This document shows, piece after piece, positions 7,696 through 15,715 of a DNA stretch of 64,000 nt (the first letter of the stretch is position 1; every line of letters begins with the position of its first letter). This DNA comes from Mesorhizobium sp. 1M-11 (GTDB taxonomy: Bacteria; Pseudomonadota; Alphaproteobacteria; Rhizobiales; Rhizobiaceae), in assembly GCF_001303895.1 (NCBI RefSeq), contig NZ_LJSD01000011.1:694409-758408 (forward strand), given 5' to 3'. The notes beneath the pieces were generated by a model. That model was given only the letters and a program-made list of their open reading frames with translations, was not told the DNA's origin and searched no databases. Position numbers and translations under genes: made by a program.

Positions 7696-7944
7696 ATGAA
7701 AACCCTTGCTCTTACCGCTGCTGCCCTTTTGGTTGCCTCTGGCGCCGCTTTTGCCGGCAGCGACAATTTTGATCCCTATGCCGGTTCCAACCCGCATGCG
7801 ACGACCGTCGACACGGGGCATACCGCTTCAATTGCCACGCACAGCGCTGCGCTGCAGTGGCTCGACGGCGGCAAGGCAACCTCCGCCGACAAGGCTGACC
7901 AGGCTGCCATCGATTATCGGGCCGACCATTTCGGCAGCCGCTGA
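7696..7944 (+). CDS. DUF680-like small secreted protein, copy 4 (divergent C-terminus)
   Basis: An 82-residue protein from ATG 7696, which follows TTGGAGTTTAAAA and starts the signal peptide MKTLALTAAALLVASGAAFA. The early mature region (GSDNFDPYAGSNP, VDTGHTASI) resembles copy 1. The C-terminus is different: ITDGAPRLGGNS is replaced by about 40 residues including LQWLDGGKATSADKADQAAIDYRADHFGSR compositional features (charged, Asp/Ala rich). Same leader and same terminator family as the other copies. Exported; function unknown. Confidence 0.8.
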   Translation: MKTLALTAAALLVASGAAFAGSDNFDPYAGSNPHATTVDTGHTASIATHSAALQWLDGGKATSADKADQAAIDYRADHFGSR

Positions 7945-7965
7945 AGCGGCCTCATCTAGAATGCA

Positions 7966-7993
7966 AAAAGCGGTGGGCTTGCCCGCCGCTTTT
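7966..7993 (+). terminator. Rho-independent terminator of DUF680 copy 4
   Basis: AAAAGCGGTGGGC (7966-7978) and GCCCGCCGCTTTT (7981-7993) form the same stem as at 6313 and 7277 with one changed pair (a G-U pair in RNA). Confidence 0.88.
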
Positions 7994-8067
7994 CGTTTTG
8001 GTGTCGCCAGCAAACTGCCCCGCCTGCAGCTGGATTATACCCATCGTGAAAAACCACCCTCATAACC

Positions 8068-8113
8068 GATTGCATTATGCAATCAGATTCTGTATACTGG
8101 TTGCATATCGCAA
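8068..8113 (+). promoter_or_regulatory. Promoter with two palindromic operator-like sites
   Basis: GATTGCATTATGCAATC (8068-8084) is a perfect 8-bp palindrome around one central base. A related TTGCATATCGCAA lies at 8101-8113. Between and overlapping them are TTGCAT (8070-8075) and TATACT (8093-8098) with a 17-base spacer, a good -35/-10 pair. A repressor binding both sites would cover the promoter. Confidence 0.55.
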
Positions 8114-8133
8114 TTGGTTTATAGGAGCCTGAG

Positions 8134-8784
8134 ATGTCCAAGCTGGTGGTTCGCGCATTCTCGATTTCGCAAGATGGTTATGGCGCCGGGCCGAACCAGA
8201 GCCTTGAAAACCCGCTCGGCGAAAACGGAGAGAAATTGCATGAGTGGTTTTTCGAAACACATACCTTCAAGACCATGCTCGGCCAGGAGGGCGGACTGAA
8301 AGATGTCGATGAGGAATTCGCCGCGCGCAGCTTCGACAATCTCGGCGCCTGGATTCTGGGCCGCAATATGTTCGGACCGGTGCGCGGACCCTGGCCAGAT
8401 GAGAGCTGGAAGGGCTGGTGGGGCAACAACCCGCCCTATCACGTACCGGTCTTCGTGCTGACGCACCATGCCCGTGCGCCGATCAGCATGGAAGGCGGCA
8501 CCACCTTCCATTTCGTCACCGGCGGCATCGAAGACGCGCTGGCGCAGGCCAGGCAGGCCGCTGCGGGCAAGGATGTCCGCGTCGGCGGCGGCGTCGAGAC
8601 GCTGAAACAATATCTGAAAGCGCGGCTGGTCGACGACCTGCATCTGGCCGTCTCGCCTTTCCTGTTGGGCTCCGGCGAGAACCTGTTCTCGGATATCGAT
8701 CTTACCGCACTCGGCTACCGGATCACTGACCGTGTGCCGACCCAGAAGGCGACACACCTGACCATCGTACGTGAGGGTATCTGA
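8134..8784 (+). CDS. Dihydrofolate reductase / RibD C-terminal family protein
   Basis: A 216-residue soluble protein of the RibD C-terminal/DHFR fold, a group of NADPH-binding reductases usually of unknown substrate. Recognisable are the N-terminal strand KLVVRAFSISQDGYGAG, ARSFDNLGAWILGRNMFGP (about 64-82, the family's GRxxYE-like region), TTFHFVTGGIEDAL with the glycine motif and VRVGGGVETLKQYL (about 149-162). AGGAG at 8123-8127 is the ribosome site for ATG 8134. It has its own promoter with apparent operators. It is unlikely to be the housekeeping FolA. Confidence 0.85.
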   Translation: MSKLVVRAFSISQDGYGAGPNQSLENPLGENGEKLHEWFFETHTFKTMLGQEGGLKDVDEEFAARSFDNLGAWILGRNMFGPVRGPWPDESWKGWWGNNPPYHVPVFVLTHHARAPISMEGGTTFHFVTGGIEDALAQARQAAAGKDVRVGGGVETLKQYLKARLVDDLHLAVSPFLLGSGENLFSDIDLTALGYRITDRVPTQKATHLTIVREGI

Positions 8785-8816
8785 CGCCCGTCAGCCCGGT
8801 CGATCAAACGAAAACA

Positions 8817-8838
8817 AAGAGGGCCTCGCGGCCCTCTT
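8817..8838. terminator. Terminator between DHFR-like gene and agl operon
   Basis: AAGAGGGCC (8817-8825), loop TCGC, GGCCCTCTT (8830-8838). On the minus strand the stem is followed by TTGTTTTC, so it chiefly ends the agl operon. It may also serve the convergent gene. Confidence 0.75.
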
Positions 8839-8865
8839 GTCAATTGTGCCGACCCTGATCAGACG

Positions 8866-9987
8866 TCAGGCTGCCTTGGCTTCGGCCTCGTAGTGGGCGA
8901 AGGAGCGCCCGCTCTCGTCAAAGATATGCAGGTCCTCTGGGCTCGCGGTCAGCTTGAGAACAGCGCCGCGCTTGATTTCCAGATTGCCCGGCAACTTGGT
9001 CACCAGCGGCTGGTCGTCGCCGCGACCGATATCGAGATAGACGAGTTGCACCTCGCCAAGCTGCTCGATGTAGTCGACCGTGCCTTCAAACAGCGCACCG
9101 CCTTCTGCCTCGGTGGCGATGTGAAGGTCTTCAGGCCTGACCCCGAAGCTGATGCTCGCACCCGCAGCCCTTTCAGGTGTCTGAATGGGAGCATGAGCCA
9201 CAACTCCGCCGGGCAGTCTCACCGCTGTCGGTGCACCGGCCCGCTCGATCGTGCCCGCCAGGATGTTCATGGCCGGCGAGCCGATGAACTGGGCGACGAA
9301 CAAGTTGCCCGGTCGCTTGTAAAGTTCCATCGGCGTGCCGACCTGCTCGATATGACCATCCTTCAGCACCACAATGCGGTCGGCCAGTGTCATCGCCTCG
9401 ACCTGGTCGTGGGTAACGTAGATCATGGTGGTGTTCGGCATCGATTCCTTCAGCTTGGCGATCTCGATGCGGGTGGCGACGCGAAGCGCCGCGTCGAGGT
9501 TCGACAGAGGCTCGTCGAATAGGAAAACCTTGGGGTTGCGTACGATGGCGCGGCCGATGGCGACGCGCTGGCGCTGACCACCCGACATCGCCTTGGGCAG
9601 ACGGTCGAGATATTTGGTGAGCTGCAGGATCTCGGCGGCCTGTTTGACGCGGCGATCGATCTCTTCCTTCTTCTCGCCGGCGATCTTCATGCCGAAAGCC
9701 ATGTTGTCGTAGACCGTCATATGCGGATAGAGCGCATAGGATTGGAACACCATGGCGATGCCGCGCTTCGATGGTGGCACGTCGTTCACCCGCTCGCCGG
9801 CGATGTTGAGATCGCCCGAAGTGATTTCCTCAAGACCGGCGATGGAACGCAACAGGGTGGACTTGCCACAACCGGACGGGCCGACAAAGACGATGAATTC
9901 GCCCGATTTGATGTCGAGGTCGATGCCGTGAAGAATGTGGATGTTGCCGTAGGATTTCTTCACTTGCCTGAGGGTCAGATCGGCCAT
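8866..9987 (-). CDS. aglK: Alpha-glucoside ABC transporter ATPase AglK
   Basis: A 373-residue UgpC/MalK-type ATPase that powers sugar import. It has Walker A GPSGCGKST (36-44), Q-loop FQSYALYPHMT, signature MSGGQRQRVAIGRA, Walker B VFLFDEPLSNLD and the switch His in YVTHDQVEAMTLADR. A C-terminal OB-fold (TOBE) regulatory domain follows (about 240-360) with FGVRPEDLHI. It is the last gene of the aglE-F-G-A-K set, 26 bases after aglA, the same order as the Sinorhizobium meliloti agl operon. Such MalK-type subunits sometimes serve several sugar importers. Confidence 0.9.
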   Translation of the reverse strand: MADLTLRQVKKSYGNIHILHGIDLDIKSGEFIVFVGPSGCGKSTLLRSIAGLEEITSGDLNIAGERVNDVPPSKRGIAMVFQSYALYPHMTVYDNMAFGMKIAGEKKEEIDRRVKQAAEILQLTKYLDRLPKAMSGGQRQRVAIGRAIVRNPKVFLFDEPLSNLDAALRVATRIEIAKLKESMPNTTMIYVTHDQVEAMTLADRIVVLKDGHIEQVGTPMELYKRPGNLFVAQFIGSPAMNILAGTIERAGAPTAVRLPGGVVAHAPIQTPERAAGASISFGVRPEDLHIATEAEGGALFEGTVDYIEQLGEVQLVYLDIGRGDDQPLVTKLPGNLEIKRGAVLKLTASPEDLHIFDESGRSFAHYEAEAKAA

Positions 9988-10013
9988 TGTTTTCTCCCGT
10001 TTATTTTATTGGC

Positions 10014-11681
10014 TCAGGCGAGACGCCCGAACCAGGCTCCATAACCGCCAAGGCGAAGCTTGCCGGTCCCCGACTGCGATGAAAAACCATGTCCTGCCAA
10101 AGGTTGCAAGCCGCCGCCGAGGTCTACCTCGGTGATGCTGCTGCCGAGATTGAAGGCGCAGACGATGCGCTCATTGCCCTCCTGGCGTGAGAAGACGACG
10201 ACATCGCCCTGTCCCTGCACGAACTCGATATCCCCCTTCACCAGCGCGGGATGGGCGCGGCGGAAGGCAAGGAAGCGTCGATAGTGCTGGAGCAGCGAAG
10301 CGCTGTCGCTCTCCTGCACGTTGACTGCCTTGGACAGATGTTCGCCTGGCACGGGCAGCCACGGCCTGGCACTCGAGAAGCCACCATGGGGCGACGCTGC
10401 TTTCCACACCATCGGCGTGCGGCAACCGTCACGCCCCTTGAATTCCGGCCAGAAACGGATGCCATAAGGATCCTGCAGATCCTCGAAGGCAAGGTTGGCC
10501 TCACCGAGGCCGAGCTCTTCGCCCTGATAGATGCAGGCGGAACCGCGCAGCGACAGAAGCAACGCCGATACAACCTTGAGATAGGCAGCCGGATCGGTCT
10601 CGCCGGCAGCCCAGCGCGAGGCATGGCGCACCACGTCGTGGTTGGAGAAGGCCCAGCACGACCAGCCGTCGCTGGCGACGCGGCCGAACGCCTCCAGCAC
10701 AGCGCGCACCTTGGCGGCACTGATCTTTTCCGGCGCCAGGAAATCGAAGGAATAGCACATGTGCACACGCTTGCCGGCGGCCGTGTAGGCCGCGACGACT
10801 TCCAGTCCGCGCTGGGAATCGCCCACTTCACCGACAGCCGCCGCGGCGGGATATTCATCCAGCAGCGCACGGAACCGCTCGAGAAAGCCGAGGTTTTCAG
10901 GCCGGCTCTTGTCGTAGATGTGGTCCTGGTAATTGTAGGGGTTGACCGACGGCGCAGTCTGGTCGTTGCGCTCTTCCGGCGGCAGCGCCGGATTGTTCTC
11001 CAGGCCTTCGCTGTGGAAGTAGAAATTGATGGTGTCGAGACGGAAACCATCGACGCCACGTTCCAGCCAGAAGCGAGTGACGTCGAGCAGCGCGTTCTGG
11101 ACCTCCTGGTTGTGGAAGTTCAGGTCAGGCTGCTCGGAGAGGAAATTGTGCATGTAATATTGCTGGCGGCGGGTATCCCATTGCCAGGCCGAACCGCCGA
11201 AGATCGACAGCCAGTTGTTGGGCGGGGTGCCATCCGGCATGGCGTCGGCCCACACATACCAGTCAGCTTTCGGATTGTTGCGGCTGGACCGGCTTTCGGC
11301 GAACCAGGGATGGATATCGGCGGTGTGCGACAGCACCTCGTCGATCATCACCTTGAGGCCGAGCCGATGTGCCTCGGCCACCAGCACATCGAAATCCGCC
11401 AACGAGCCGAACATCGGATCGACGTCGCAATAGTCGCTGACGTCATAGCCGAAGTCTTTCATCGGGGACTTGAAGAAGGGAGATATCCAGATGGCGTCCA
11501 CCCCCAGTGAAGCGATATAGCCGAGCCGGGCAGTGATGCCCTTGAGATCGCCTATGCCGTCGCCGTTCGTGTCCTGGTAGGAGCGCGGGTAGATCTGATA
11601 GATCACCGCGCCGCGCCACCAGTCCCGATCGGCCGCCGGCATGGCTGCCTCGGCCTTGCGCTGCACTGCTTGCTTCACCAT
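10014..11681 (-). CDS. aglA: Alpha-glucosidase AglA (GH13)
   Basis: A 555-residue cytoplasmic glycoside hydrolase that splits alpha-glucosides such as sucrose, maltose and trehalose after import. GH13 landmarks are YQIYPRSYQDTNGDGIGDL (28-46), DEVLSHT (114-120), nucleophile Asp216 in GFRLDTINF, acid/base Glu285 in VGEVGD and SNHDVVRH. The start at 11681 overlaps the aglG stop in TGATG, with AAAGGAGG just upstream, so the two are translationally coupled; a longer in-frame extension reads into aglG and is not real. There is no signal peptide, which fits an importer-coupled enzyme. Confidence 0.92.
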   Translation of the reverse strand: MVKQAVQRKAEAAMPAADRDWWRGAVIYQIYPRSYQDTNGDGIGDLKGITARLGYIASLGVDAIWISPFFKSPMKDFGYDVSDYCDVDPMFGSLADFDVLVAEAHRLGLKVMIDEVLSHTADIHPWFAESRSSRNNPKADWYVWADAMPDGTPPNNWLSIFGGSAWQWDTRRQQYYMHNFLSEQPDLNFHNQEVQNALLDVTRFWLERGVDGFRLDTINFYFHSEGLENNPALPPEERNDQTAPSVNPYNYQDHIYDKSRPENLGFLERFRALLDEYPAAAAVGEVGDSQRGLEVVAAYTAAGKRVHMCYSFDFLAPEKISAAKVRAVLEAFGRVASDGWSCWAFSNHDVVRHASRWAAGETDPAAYLKVVSALLLSLRGSACIYQGEELGLGEANLAFEDLQDPYGIRFWPEFKGRDGCRTPMVWKAASPHGGFSSARPWLPVPGEHLSKAVNVQESDSASLLQHYRRFLAFRRAHPALVKGDIEFVQGQGDVVVFSRQEGNERIVCAFNLGSSITEVDLGGGLQPLAGHGFSSQSGTGKLRLGGYGAWFGRLA

Positions 11682-12835
11682 CAACCTCCTTTGACTGAAC
11701 CCGCCAGCAGGCCACGCACGAAGTAACGCTGCAGCGAGAAGAAGACGATCAGCGGCACGATGATGGTGACAAAGGCCGATGTCGTCAGGATTTCCCAATC
11801 GCCGCCACGGGAACCCAGCAGCGCGTTGAGCTTGGCCGTCAGCACGATCTGGTCGGCCTCGGTCCCCAGGAAAACCATCGCCACCAGCAAATCGTTCCAC
11901 ACCCATAGGAACTGGAAGATGGCGAAGGAGGCGAGCACGGGGAAAGACAGCGGCAGCACGATCTTGATGAAGATCTCGAAGTCGCTGGCACCATCGATGC
12001 GGGCCGATTCCATGATCTCGCGCGGCAGGCCGGCAATGTAGCTGCGCAGCAGATAGATTGCGAAAGGCAGGCCGAAACCAGTATGCGCCAACCAGATACC
12101 GAGATACGTCTTGGCCGGCACGCCGAAGAAGGCGCCGACGCCGTTGTAGAGTTTCAGCAACGGGATCAGCGACATCTGCAGCGGCACGACGAGCAGCCCA
12201 ATGATGACGGCGATCAGCAGTGCACGGCCGGGAAACCGCATCCAGGCCAGCGCATAGGCGGCGAAGGCTGCGATCAGGATCGGGATGATGGTGGCTGGGA
12301 TCGTCACCGTCAGCGAATTCAGGAACGACCGGCCGATGCCTTCAGAGAAAAGCACCGCCCGGTAGTTGTCGGTGGTGAACCTGGGCGGCGCCGATGCCTC
12401 GTAATAGACGCGCTGGCCACGTTCACCCTCGAAGGCCTTGGGCGAGGACAGGACATAGGAGCCATCCTCGTTCACCTGCAGGGTGACGCCGTCGTCCAGT
12501 TCGGCAACGGCACCGACCTTGTATTTGGTCGGTTCCTGCGAGCGTACGCCATAGGCGGTCACGGTGCGCGCATCGCCGGCACCGAGCAGGTTGCCGGTGA
12601 TGATGAATTTGCCGTCTTTTTCCGCCTGGTCCTTGGCAGTGCCAAGGCGACCGGCGGCGGTCTGGCTGGAGGTGCTCAGCGACGTCCACCAGCCTGAGGC
12701 GACGATCTGATCCTTGTCGCGCAGCGAAGAGATCAGAATGCCCAGTGTCGGCACGGTCCACACCGCGACGAAGAACAGAACGGCCAGGTGGACGCCGAAG
12801 CGGCCGATGAAGGATTTTCCGGTTGAGCTCGCCAT
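11681..12835 (-). CDS. aglG: Alpha-glucoside ABC transporter permease AglG
   Basis: A 384-residue MalG-like inner-membrane permease. After the first membrane helix there is an unusually long extracytoplasmic insert of about 110 residues (about 35-150), then five more helices. The EAA loop that docks the ATPase is near residues 285-305 (IDGASDFEIFIKIVLPLSFP). The start lies 1 base after the aglF stop and the stop overlaps aglA, so the operon is tightly coupled. Length and insert match AglG proteins of rhizobia. Confidence 0.9.
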   Translation of the reverse strand: MASSTGKSFIGRFGVHLAVLFFVAVWTVPTLGILISSLRDKDQIVASGWWTSLSTSSQTAAGRLGTAKDQAEKDGKFIITGNLLGAGDARTVTAYGVRSQEPTKYKVGAVAELDDGVTLQVNEDGSYVLSSPKAFEGERGQRVYYEASAPPRFTTDNYRAVLFSEGIGRSFLNSLTVTIPATIIPILIAAFAAYALAWMRFPGRALLIAVIIGLLVVPLQMSLIPLLKLYNGVGAFFGVPAKTYLGIWLAHTGFGLPFAIYLLRSYIAGLPREIMESARIDGASDFEIFIKIVLPLSFPVLASFAIFQFLWVWNDLLVAMVFLGTEADQIVLTAKLNALLGSRGGDWEILTTSAFVTIIVPLIVFFSLQRYFVRGLLAGSVKGG

Positions 12836-12836
12836 T

Positions 12837-13850
12837 TCAATGCCCTCCCGTTTCCTTGTTGGCCTGACGGATGTTCCAGATCATGATCGGCAGCACCGCA
12901 ATCATGATGATGATGGCAATGGTGGCGCCACGGCCGAAGTCGCCGCCGCCACGGAACATCCAATCGAACATCAGGTTGGCGAGCACCTGGCTGTTCCATT
13001 GACCGTTGGTCATGGTCAGCACGATGTCGAACACCTTCAGTACCAGGATGGTGATGGTGGTCCAAACCACGGCGATCGTGCCCCAGATCTGCGGGATCAT
13101 GATCTTCCAGAAAATCTGGAAGGGGCTGGCGCCATCGATGACCGCCGCCTCGATCGTCTCTTCCGGAATACCGCGCAGCGCCGAAGACAGGATGACCATG
13201 GCAAAGCCGGTCTGGATCCAGATCAGGATGATCATCAGGAAGAAGTTGTTCCAGAAAGGCAGCGATATCCAGACCTGCGGGTCGCCACCGAGCCGCGTGA
13301 TCAGCGCATTGAGGATGCCGATCTGAACCTGGCCTTCGCCACGATATTCGTAGATGAACTTCCAGATCACGCTGGCGCCAACGAAGGAGATGGCGAGCGG
13401 CAGGAAGATCAGGCTCTTGGCGATGGTGCCCCACCAGATCTTGTCGGTGAGGACAGCGATTATGAGGCCCAGGAAGGTGCAGGCCGCCGGCACCACCGCC
13501 AGCCACAGCACATTGTTGAGGATGGAGTTGCGGAATTCGCGGTCGCCGATCGCCCAGTCATAGTTGGCAAGCCCGACGAAGGATGTGCTGCCGCGATCCA
13601 TGAACGAGAGCCGAAGCGTTTCGACCACCGGATAGATCAGATAGATGGTGAGGATGATCATCGCCGGGCCGACGAACAGCCATGGCCTGATCAGCCCCTG
13701 CCGGCGCAGATTGTCCACGGCAGTCGCGCCGGAGACGCCGCGCGACGGAAAGATCACATCGACGATTTTGTTGGCGCCCCAGAAGTAGGCGACACAGCCG
13801 CCGACGCCGATGAAAATAACGAGAATGGCTGAAAAGATCTGAGCCGCCAC
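12837..13850 (-). CDS. aglF: Alpha-glucoside ABC transporter permease AglF
   Basis: A 337-residue MalF-type permease with an N-terminal helix (FSAILVIFIGVGGCVAYFWGA), a second at about 55-75, and four to five more. The EAA motif lies near AAVIDGASPFQIFWKIMIP. It pairs with AglG to form the membrane channel. It is separated from aglE by about 160 bases that hold strong hairpins. The ribosome site GAGGGGAGGAAC precedes the minus-strand ATG at 13850. Confidence 0.9.
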   Translation of the reverse strand: MAAQIFSAILVIFIGVGGCVAYFWGANKIVDVIFPSRGVSGATAVDNLRRQGLIRPWLFVGPAMIILTIYLIYPVVETLRLSFMDRGSTSFVGLANYDWAIGDREFRNSILNNVLWLAVVPAACTFLGLIIAVLTDKIWWGTIAKSLIFLPLAISFVGASVIWKFIYEYRGEGQVQIGILNALITRLGGDPQVWISLPFWNNFFLMIILIWIQTGFAMVILSSALRGIPEETIEAAVIDGASPFQIFWKIMIPQIWGTIAVVWTTITILVLKVFDIVLTMTNGQWNSQVLANLMFDWMFRGGGDFGRGATIAIIIMIAVLPIMIWNIRQANKETGGH

Positions 13851-13884
13851 GGGTTCCTCCCCTCGCTACTGATCCATGCCTGGG

Positions 13885-13953
13885 CCGGGCGGCGCAGCTG
13901 CGCCACCTGGCCGTTGCAGTCTCCCTTCCCCCGGCCTCCGGGTTCCCCAGGCC
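13885..13953 (-). promoter_or_regulatory. Intercistronic hairpins between aglE and aglF
   Basis: 13885-13910 is a near-perfect palindrome centred on GGCGCAGCTGCGCC. 13933-13953 (GGCCT..AGGCC with an inner GGG/CCC) is a second hairpin. Neither has a T-run. Hairpins in this place in binding-protein operons commonly stabilise the upstream mRNA so that the binding protein is made in excess over the permeases. Confidence 0.5.
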
Positions 13954-14011
13954 GATCCGGGGCCTACTTGCCCGGACCGGCATGCCTTGGGAGGCCGCAC
14001 TCCTGGATTGA

Positions 14012-15370
14012 CTACTTGATCGCGTCCCAGCTCTTCTGGATGTCGGTCGCGACCGCTTCCGGCGACTTGCCGCCGACCATGTCGATCATGCCGGTCCAGA
14101 ACGCACCGGCGCCGATCTTGCCGGGCATGAGGTCGGAACCGTCAAAGCGGAACGTCGTCGCCTCGGACAGGATCTCGCCCTGCTTCTTCAGCGCCTCGGA
14201 ACCATAGGCATCCTTGTTGACACCCTTGAACGGAGTGACGAAGCTTTTCTGTGCCATCCAAAGCTCATGCGCGAGCGGCAGTTCGAGGAACTTGATGAAT
14301 TCCCGCGAAGCCTTGGAATCCTTGGTGATCATCACCAGTGTGCCGGCGCCCAGCACAGGCTTGCCGAGTTCCGGCTTGGAGGCGTAAGGCGGATAGTAGA
14401 AGAAGTCCGCATCCTGGCCGAGCTTCACGCCTTCCGGGAAGAAGGATGGGATGAACGAAGCCTGATGGTGCATGTAGCACTTCGGCGGCACCGCGAAGAG
14501 GCCTTTCGGGCTGTCGCGGAAATCGGTCGCCGCCACCGCGGCTGCACCGCCATCGACCATTTTGTCGTCGGTCGCGATCTTGGCAAAGATGTCGAGCGCG
14601 CCGACAACCTTGGGATCGTTGAACTTGATCTCGTTCTTGGTCCACTGGTCGTAGACTTCCGGCGTCTGGGTGCGCAGCATGATGTCTTCGACCCAGTCGG
14701 TTGCCGGCCAGCCGGTGGCACCGCCGGAGCCGAGACCGATGCACCAGGGCTTGCCACCGTCGGCGATGATCTTCTTTTCGAGTTCGGCAAGTTCTTCCTG
14801 CGTGGCCGGAACCTTGTAGCCGGCCTCATCGAAATTGTCGGGCGAGTACCAGACCAGCGACTTCACGTCGGCCTTGTAGGGGAAGGCGAAAAAGCCCGAC
14901 TTGCCATCCTTGTCCTTGAAGGTGCCGAGATCCACCCAGGACTGGCCGGCACCGTAGTTCTCCTTGATCCAGGCAGCGACATCGTCGCCCAGCGGGGTCA
15001 GCAGCCCCTTGGAGGCAAGATCCTGGATCAGGCCGGGCTGCGGCAGGATCGCAATGTTGGGCGGGCTGCCGGCTTGCGTGTCGATGACGATCTGCTGTTC
15101 GTAGTTCTCGGACGACGAATATTTGATTTCGGCACCCGTCGCCTCGGAGAAATAATCGAAGACGGAACGGGCCAGTGCCTCGTCCTCGCCACGCCACGGG
15201 CCGAAGATCGACAGCGTCTCGCCCTTGAGATCGACCTTCTTCAGATCTTCGAAATTGGCCCAGTGAAATTTGGAATCCTCGCCGGGCTTGAATTTCAGCT
15301 CAGCGGCCTGCGCAGGCGCAGCCAGGGCCAGCGCAGCAAACGCCGTGCCCAGCAACAAAAGCTTCTTCAT
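14012..15370 (-). CDS. aglE: Alpha-glucoside-binding protein AglE
   Basis: A 452-residue periplasmic binding protein (family 1, MalE-like). ATG 15370 begins a clean Sec signal peptide, MKKLLLLGTAFAALALAAP with cleavage after AQA, and GGAGGATTGC stands before it. The in-frame ATG at 15412 would put 14 charged residues in front of the signal and is rejected. The mature protein has the usual two-lobe pattern and ends with DIQKSWDAIK. First gene of the operon; captures alpha-glucosides for AglFGK. Confidence 0.9.
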   Translation of the reverse strand: MKKLLLLGTAFAALALAAPAQAAELKFKPGEDSKFHWANFEDLKKVDLKGETLSIFGPWRGEDEALARSVFDYFSEATGAEIKYSSSENYEQQIVIDTQAGSPPNIAILPQPGLIQDLASKGLLTPLGDDVAAWIKENYGAGQSWVDLGTFKDKDGKSGFFAFPYKADVKSLVWYSPDNFDEAGYKVPATQEELAELEKKIIADGGKPWCIGLGSGGATGWPATDWVEDIMLRTQTPEVYDQWTKNEIKFNDPKVVGALDIFAKIATDDKMVDGGAAAVAATDFRDSPKGLFAVPPKCYMHHQASFIPSFFPEGVKLGQDADFFYYPPYASKPELGKPVLGAGTLVMITKDSKASREFIKFLELPLAHELWMAQKSFVTPFKGVNKDAYGSEALKKQGEILSEATTFRFDGSDLMPGKIGAGAFWTGMIDMVGGKSPEAVATDIQKSWDAIK

Positions 15371-15479
15371 CTGCAATCCTCCCTCTGGATCGAATACCGA
15401 CGGAACCTCCATTCCGCCGCCGACATCACCTGACTGTGCCCGAGCACGGAAGTGTCTGCAACCTTCCGAAGTGGGCGTT

Positions 15480-15491
15480 CAAAGCGCTTTG
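15480..15491. promoter_or_regulatory. Probable AglR operator near aglE
   Basis: CAAAGCGCTTTG is a perfect 12-bp palindrome with a central CG, the standard form of a LacI-family operator. It lies 110 bases upstream of the aglE start. The same core recurs before aglR at 15696-15703. Confidence 0.65.
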
Positions 15492-15695
15492 GCTTGCTTC
15501 ATCTCGCCATCGAATCCCAAAAGAGTCAAGTGCACGCCCAATTAATCGATTTAAATGATTGAAACATGCCGTGAAAATCGCAATGCAGCATCGTTTTTCG
15601 GCATTGCAGCAGCAAATTTGCTTCAAAGCGACATCATCTGAACCTAATGTGGTCTTTCTCGATCGACCGGGCAATCAAGGCCGGGATAGCTCTCC

Positions 15696-15703
15696 AAGCG
15701 CTT
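15696..15703. promoter_or_regulatory. Probable AglR operator at the aglR ribosome site
   Basis: The AAGCGCTT palindrome sits within CCAAGCGCTTTGGGAGG, 12 bases before the TTG start of aglR and abutting its GGGAGG. Binding here would repress aglR itself. Confidence 0.6.
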
Positions 15704-15715
15704 TGGGAGGCGTAA

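Larger units (their letters stand above)
15371..15715. other. Divergent agl control region
   Basis: This region between aglE (minus) and aglR (plus) has no gene. It contains the two AAGCGCTT palindromes listed separately and a third CG-centred palindrome AATCGATT (15544-15551). Both promoters must lie here; I cannot fix the -35/-10 boxes with confidence. Confidence 0.6.

Noticed and set aside
10251..11510. Open frame of 419 codons on the plus strand
   Set aside because: Antisense to aglA, with no recognisable motif and no ribosome binding site.
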